From Tamarix chinensis (taxonomy: Eukaryota > Streptophyta > Magnoliopsida > Caryophyllales > Tamaricaceae), in NCBI GenBank assembly GCA_030549775.1, contig CM060175.1, positions 68,315,745 to 68,379,744 of the forward strand: DNA of 64,000 bases, in the 5' to 3' direction. Shown here one piece after another: positions 58,957 to 64,000 of the stretch. Under the pieces are notes generated by a model. It saw nothing but the letters and a program-made list of their open reading frames with translations, was not told where the DNA came from and did no database searches. Each line of letters opens with the position of its first letter. Within the stretch, counting starts at the first letter, position 1. A program made the position numbers and the translations under genes.

Positions 58957-58958
58957 TA

Positions 58959-59176
58959 ATAAAATAGATTTTTAAGAATTAAATCATATTTTATATGAAT
59001 ATCAAGTTTTTTTTCTAAATATTATCACATTAATTGAAAATTATCCTATGCCATAAATAATTATGAAAAAATAAAAGTGAAAGAAAACTAAAACTCCTAA
59101 TTTTAATTGTAAACAACAACAACAATATGGAAAAGTGAGCACACACTAAAATTTAAAAAGCGAAGCCAAAGTAGGA
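58959..59176. other. AT-rich spacer
   Basis: Nothing recognised. Confidence 0.4.
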
Positions 59177-59550
59177 TATTAATACCTCGAGTTGATACGA
59201 CCACACAGGGGCTATCCTAGAGTGCTTTTAGATTGATTGCTTGGCCCCACTAATTAACGCAAATTTTTTCAGTATGCTTTGTTCTCACTCACACAATTCT
59301 CGAGAAATTTTAAGAAAATTTCTAAAACTTACTAGGAGGGTCTTCCATCCTAAAAATTATTTTTAATTATGAAGCTCTTAGAATGGAATCACTATAAAGA
59401 TGGTGTACCATGTTGATATAAATAGCTATATCAATTATTATAATACTCCGCTCAATTTGGCAATATTGCAAGGACATAATCCCATGTTTGTCTAGCAAGA
59501 CTAAGCAAGGAGATTCCATAACATCACGCCGATTTGTGTTGTGTGTTACA
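59177..59550. mobile_element. Cassandra-like TRIM LTR
   Basis: The segment has the conserved words of the Cassandra family: AGAGTGCTTTTAGATTGATT, GCTTGGCCCC, TTTGTTCTCACTCACACAAT, CTAGGAGGGTCTTCCATCC and ACTATAAAGATGG. It ends TGTGTGTTACA at 59550. Cassandra elements are tiny, non-coding retrotransposons whose LTRs carry a 5S-rRNA-derived promoter. No second LTR or PBS is visible nearby, so this looks like a solo LTR; the left limit is approximate. Confidence 0.65.
59331..59400 (-). other. 5S-rRNA-derived segment in the Cassandra-like LTR
   Basis: On the plus strand, AGGAGGGTCTTCCATCCTA followed by TTAATTATGAAGCTCTTAGAATGGAATC aligns with the complement of plant 5S rRNA (AGGAGGTCACCCATCCTAG...TTAACTTCGGAGTTC...GATGGGATCC), with deletions and A/T-ward changes. 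It is too degraded to be a 5S gene. Confidence 0.55.
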
Positions 59551-60099
59551 AGGTCTCTCTCTATTAAATATAAAAAAATATAAAATACGTGAAAGGTAAC
59601 ACAAACGACATAAATTGTTTTTATTACGTGTTTTATTATTATCAGAATGTCATTACTACTTAATCTCCTTCTTCGTTATTTGGATCAGATGGCGATTACA
59701 CATTCTCATTTATTATTACAATTTAAGTCATCATTTGAACCTATATACACACAAAAAATTACAGATAAGTAATGAAGGAAAATATCGAAAAATACCTAAT
59801 GTTGTTAGGATAGGTAGAGGCAAAATTAGAGGGGATGTCTATCTTTTAAGGGGTTAGAGGGTCATAAGTATCTTTAATTTAATTTTATTATTTTTCTAAC
59901 CAAAAACTTCAAAGAAAATAAAATTTAACATTAACTAAATTGAACCTTACTAATGAAATAAGTTAATAAGTATAGAATTTCTCCATCTTTGTAGATCCTT
60001 TTATCTCTTAATTTGATACAAACATCCAATACAATGAGATGAAGCCCATTCTAATTTGTTAATATTGGTAAAGCTAAGCTGGCTAGAGATGCTAATGTG
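59551..60099. other. AT-rich intergenic DNA
   Basis: No recognised feature; the short frame at 59615-59857 lacks a domain. Confidence 0.4.
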
Positions 60100-60436
60100 G
60101 AAGCACATAGAGAGTGAGACGAAATTGAAGAGATTAAGTAGGAATTAGGTTGGAGAGTCTTTTAAATTTTGCTACCATTGAAGATTCTAGTTATCATGGT
60201 AAATTTGTTTTTCTATTTTGGATGAATCAGATAGAGGGGAATTACTTCTTGATTGTCATTTTATGGTGGGGAAGGAATGAAAATAATATTTATTTCCTAC
60301 TTTTCTTATGTTCCTTCTCTAATTTCTTTGTTTCATCCTACTTCTCCTATGTCAATTTCTATCTCTCTGCTTCTTCATGTGATAAATTGGTATCAGAGCC
60401 AGGTTACTACCATCAAGCTGGCTAAGACCAACACAA
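60100..60436 (+). mobile_element. LTR end, PBS and leader start of a fourth gypsy element
   Basis: C/T-rich sequence ending CTTCATGTGATAAAT precedes a perfect PBS at 60388. The following CATCAAGCTGGCTAAGACC is shared with the element at 6180. The element is cut at 60436 by the long LTR. Frames at 60150-60441 cross the LTR/PBS boundary and are spurious. The left limit is uncertain. Confidence 0.65.
60388..60400 (+). other. primer binding site (initiator-Met tRNA type)
   Basis: TGGTATCAGAGCC is the exact plant initiator-Met PBS used by many LTR retrotransposons. Confidence 0.9.
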
Positions 60437-61165
60437 TGTAATACCTCCAAAATTTATACATTTTTTTACAAAAAAAAAACAATACTTATAAATTAAAACT
60501 GTAAATTTCTAGGGATGCTACCACCACACCTAGTACTAGATCAGTTCACTCCTACCATTCCGGTACCAAGTGCTAAGGCTAAGAAAACACTACCCATGAC
60601 ATCATTAATAATCCAGATTTATAAAAACAAAAATCAGAGTACGCGTAAGTCTTTATATCATTCAAAATACTAGCTATTGTTTTTTAGATAACAAATAAAC
60701 AACATTAATAAAATTATTTATGCAACTCCAACATAATAAAAAGGTAACATGAATAATAATCTAAAAAGGAAAATGGCCACGCCACTCCAGGACCTGATCC
60801 ATTTCACAATCAGTCAGCCCCTCCTGATGTCCCATAGACATCGATAGCATCGAAATAAGCATCTCCTACCTGCAATAGGTCAAACGGGCCTTCTGCTTGT
60901 GGGAATGAGCAGCACCCATGAAACGGGTGATTAGTACGCTATGTATTGAGTAAGGTAACCAAACACTAAGGCCAGCATACATAATTCACACAACTAATGC
61001 ATAATAATAAAGGGCATAGAATTCAATCATAATAGCACAATATAAAATAAATGCTCAGTTGAAATGCCATGATTCAATACGGATCAAATTAATTACTTCA
61101 TCAAGCCTTTATCAAATTTATTTTCACACTATGCTCTTTATCAAGTCCATATGAGTACGGGAACC

Positions 61166-61475
61166 CCACTATTTTTGCCCGTGAATTGATCTCCAGGGCA
61201 CTGTGGCTCCTGGCTACTATTATAGCTAGTGGATCTATCACTTAGGGCCCTACCACTATTTTATGCTAGTGGATTGGTTTAGCCCCTTCTCGCATGGTGT
61301 TCCACTATAAGTCGTTAGTGTCTTCCCACATCTTAACAACATATATAGTTTGGTTTGATGAGCTCGGGATCCCCCACTATTTTAGTTGGTGGAGTGGTCA
61401 CTAGGGTAACATACCCTATCACTATTATGCTAGTAGATCGGTCTCCAGGCTATCGCAATACCTGGCCACTATTCA
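61166..61475 (-). repeat. AATAATAGTGG motif cluster, minus strand, decayed
   Basis: Complement copies begin near 61166, 61214, 61253, 61374, 61419 and 61466: again two groups of three, about 208 bp apart. Confidence 0.65.
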
Positions 61476-61639
61476 GCAAGCGGATCGGTCTAAGCCCAGC
61501 TCAACAACTTCCACACTACGTAATTATTATTTTAAGGATCTTATTCAGAAAACCCACCAAGATATGCAAGTCCAACTCCCACCATGCTTACTCTTTAACT
61601 TAGGTTAACCACCCAACCCTAGTTAACCACCACCACTAT

Positions 61640-61925
61640 AGTTAATCATAGCATCCCCTAAAACCCATGTAAACCCTAACTCCACGTAAACCCTACTCCC
61701 ATGCAAACCCTAACTCCACGTAAATCCTAGCTCCCATGGAAACCTAGCTCCACGTAAACCACACTTCCATGCAAACCCTAATAACATGCCACATTAATAC
61801 CACCATGCAAAACCTTAACACCATGCAACATTAATACCACTATTCAAAACCCTAACACCATGCAATATTAATACCACCATGCAAAATCCTAGTACCATGC
61901 AATTCCATGCAAAACCCTAAAACCA
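61640..61925 (-). repeat. AAACCCTA-rich repeats
   Basis: Units such as CATGCAAACCCTAACTCCACG and the shorter CCATGCAAAACCCTAA recur at 20-30 bp intervals. This matches the repeat zone at 52590-53230 in the sister LTR. Confidence 0.75.
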
Positions 61926-62451
61926 CATTGTTACACTCTCCATCATTATTTTATGACCCTAACATGCATGTCTTAAGGCCACATCATAGAATAATAATAA
62001 CACAATTATACACATAATTCTCATGCCCCAATTTATTCACACCAACATACTTCAACTCAATAATCATGTTGCATTCATAACAATTATACAATATTCACAT
62101 GAAATACACTATAATTCATATCACATGGCAAGCATAGCATAAAATCACATATTACACATAGGGCCTTAGCATCCCTTACCTAAAATGTCACCGGTCATGG
62201 AGCACGCTCCTATACCACTTGAGGGTTTTAACTGGGCTCACCTATTATGGAAAAAATACTAGAATTAGGTTCCCTCCTAAAAATTCTATTATTTACTAAC
62301 TTATCATAAGACTTGGTTTTTGATTAAAATAATACTATACTACAATTACTATACAAAATACTACTAACAATACTAATAATAATACTAATATAATTTAAAA
62401 CGAATGGTGATATAAAGGTTTCCACCCTTCACCAAAATAATGTTGGTAAAG

Positions 62452-62454
<3 letters not shown>

Positions 62455-62499
<45 letters not shown>

Positions 62500-62508
62500 G
62501 TAGTAGTA

Positions 62509-62558
<50 letters not shown>

Positions 62559-62943
62559 TAAATTTTAAAATTACAAGGTGGGCTTTCGAACCTGCCTAAA
62601 TAATAAAATTATTATTCAATAATAGTAATAATAGTATTAATAATATATATACATATAATAATATTAAATTAGTAAAGATAATAATCATAATAATATTAAT
62701 AATAGTAAAAATAGTAATAAAAACACAAGGGTGCGAAACCTAATTAAAAAATTTAGGTTTCAGCCCTCCTAAAATTTTAAAATAATAACAAAATAATTAT
62801 AATAATAATAGTATCAATAATGATAATAAACTTATAATAGTTCAAATAAATTCCTAAAATTTGAAAATAACAATCTAATTAACTCAAGAATAATTTCAAC
62901 CTGCCAACAAAATTTATCAAATATGTAACAGTTGATAATAATA

Positions 62944-62991
<48 letters not shown>

Positions 62992-63005
62992 ATGATGATG
63001 ATGAT
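62455..63005. repeat. AAT and GAT trinucleotide microsatellites
   Basis: An AAT run (62453-62556, with a short AGT interruption near 62500) and a GAT run (about 62940-63005) lie in the same LTR position as the AAT runs at 53830-54560 and 20880-21140. Confidence 0.9.
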
Positions 63006-63533
63006 AATTATAATTGAATAACATTAAAAATTATAATAAAAAAGAATAAATTTCAATAAATAGAAAGGAAAGGCTGAGAGAGTTTAGGGTTTCACCTTGA
63101 GTTGACGGGGATGGGTGGCACTGGCGGTGGCCGGAAAAGAAGTCTAAAAGGGAAGAAGATGAAGAAAAAGAGGGAAAGAGAAGGTAAAAAAAAATAAGGT
63201 TATGGTTAGGTGGAGGAGAATTAGTAGAAGTTTTTGGGTGGTGTAGAAGGCATTAGAGGTGGTAGATGTGGTGGAAGACATCGGTTTAAAGGTTGTGGGG
63301 TAAAAGTTTCTAGGAGAGGGACAGGGAGTTTTGCATGGCTATGATGGCTCATGCGAGAAGAATCAAAGGAGGTGGATAGTTTAGTCAGCTAGAGTCCGCT
63401 GTAGGGAAGAGTTTGGGAGGTAAAGGCAACGATGAGGTTGGATAACGACATAGAACGGTGCGTCTGAAGTTATGGTGGCACACAGGTTTGCACTTAGGGT
63501 TTTAGGAAAAAAATCTCGAAATCATACTACACG

Positions 63534-63546
63534 AGGGGTATTTATA
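63534..63546 (-). promoter_or_regulatory. TATA box of the minus-strand long LTR
   Basis: CTATAAATACCCC on the minus strand, at the same LTR position as 56042-56053 and 21816-21825. Confidence 0.5.
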
Positions 63547-64000
63547 GTGTTAGAGGGTAGGGTTGAGTCTTGGAAGTTGGTAGGGGGTCAATGCCGGTGA
63601 GTTAATGGGGTAATTGTGGTGTTGATCGATCAGCACAATTTCAAATCGTGCCCGACCTTCATGAGAGAAAATGGGGAGATCGTGCGGGAGAAAAGGAAAG
63701 TAGGGCAGTTCATGCTGGAGTGGGTGTCGAGGGGAAGAGAAAGAGAGGGAGAAAGGTCGGTCACGACACGTGTAGCCGACGACGCCATTTTCGGCCCTCG
63801 AAGCTACAGGTGGATGATGTCGGAGGAAGGAGGAAGAAGAAGAAAGTGAGCCGGGTGGTCGAGGGAAAAAGAAGGAAAAGAAAAAGGGAAGGAAGGTCGG
63901 CTGCGGTTATAATTCCTTAAATAAAACGCGGCATCTTGGGAATAAAAGGCGTGAAACGTAGCGTCAAAATGCCGCAGGAAGAAGAATAAGAACGAAACTG

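Larger units (their letters stand above)
60437..64000 (-). mobile_element. minus-strand long LTR running out of the window
   Basis: The left end TGTAATACCTCCAAAATTT at 60437 is the complement of the family end TTTTGGAGGTATTACA. Moving right: the TTAGCCTTAGCACTTGG segment (complement at 60568-60590), CCACTATT motifs (61166-61475), AAACCCTA-rich repeats (61640-61925), a conserved segment with GGAGCACGCTCC (about 62199-62210), AAT and GAT microsatellites (62455-63005), AACCCTAAACTCTCTCAGCC complement (about 63070-63095), TATA box (63534-63546) and GC-rich sequence to the edge. CACAA at 60432-60436 should be one half of its target duplication. Its LTR start (TGxAATxCCCC) lies beyond 64000. No gag or pol; the frames at 61355-61603 and 63616-63920 are composition artefacts. 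Confidence 0.72.

Noticed and set aside
59331..59400. A functional 5S rRNA gene
   Set aside because: Only part of the 5S sequence is present, with lost internal-promoter bases, inside a Cassandra-like LTR.
1..64000. tRNA genes
   Set aside because: Scanning by eye for B-box-like GGTTCGAATCC words found no convincing cloverleaf; a tRNAscan run would be decisive.

Overview
This is a window of plant nuclear DNA. It is intron-bearing, AT-rich and dominated by nested transposable elements of typical angiosperm families: short-LTR Ty3/gypsy, very long LTRs starting TGTAATACCCC, CACTA, hAT, mariner-like, Cassandra-type TRIM and an L1-type LINE. Only two host genes can be supported. I cannot place the species; an angiosperm is the safe statement.

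Layout. 1-3.4 kb holds a fragment of a long LTR (212-1130) and degraded MITE-like sequence. 3585-5094 (minus) is a two-exon gene for a TPR-like protein. 5.9-25.6 kb is one nested block. A degenerate Ty3/gypsy element (LTRs 5878-6179 and 10713-10743 plus 25324-25608, outer target duplication CTGAG/CAGAG) was split inside its right LTR by a long-LTR element (10744-25318, target duplication TGGGA/TAAGA). That element was itself hit by a 3'-truncated CACTA element (13447 to about 20865) carrying a TNP2 gene and a Transposase_24 gene, and by further LTR pieces of its own family in both orientations. 25.6-33.1 kb is intergenic, with microsatellites, tandem duplications and a GC-richer island at 29.9-30.6 kb.

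33167-38841 (minus) is a nearly intact, full-length L1-type LINE with a perfect 17-bp target duplication; its ORF1 has an RRM and its ORF2 has endonuclease, reverse transcriptase and zinc-knuckle domains. 38.9-42.9 kb is AT-rich intergenic DNA ending in the promoter of the intronless HSPRO-type gene at 43135-44643. 47.2-49.0 kb is a decayed hAT transposase. 49.1-51.9 kb is the left end of another gypsy element (LTR, PBS, gag), and an AT-rich hAT-like MITE built of GGATATCCG palindromes sits in its LTR. 51.9-57.1 kb is a minus-strand long LTR with a second copy of that MITE in it. 57590-58956 is a mariner-like element bounded by TA. 59.2-59.55 kb is a Cassandra-like LTR with a 5S-rRNA-derived segment. 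From 60437 to the window end runs another minus-strand long LTR, inserted just behind the PBS of a fourth gypsy element.

The two host genes do not form a pathway. The long LTR family is the most structured element here. All copies share a polypyrimidine block; several share a TATA box at a fixed place, AAT microsatellites and degenerate AAACCCTA repeats. They also carry blocks of three AATAATAGTGG motifs about 50 bp apart, which recur with a period near 220 bp.
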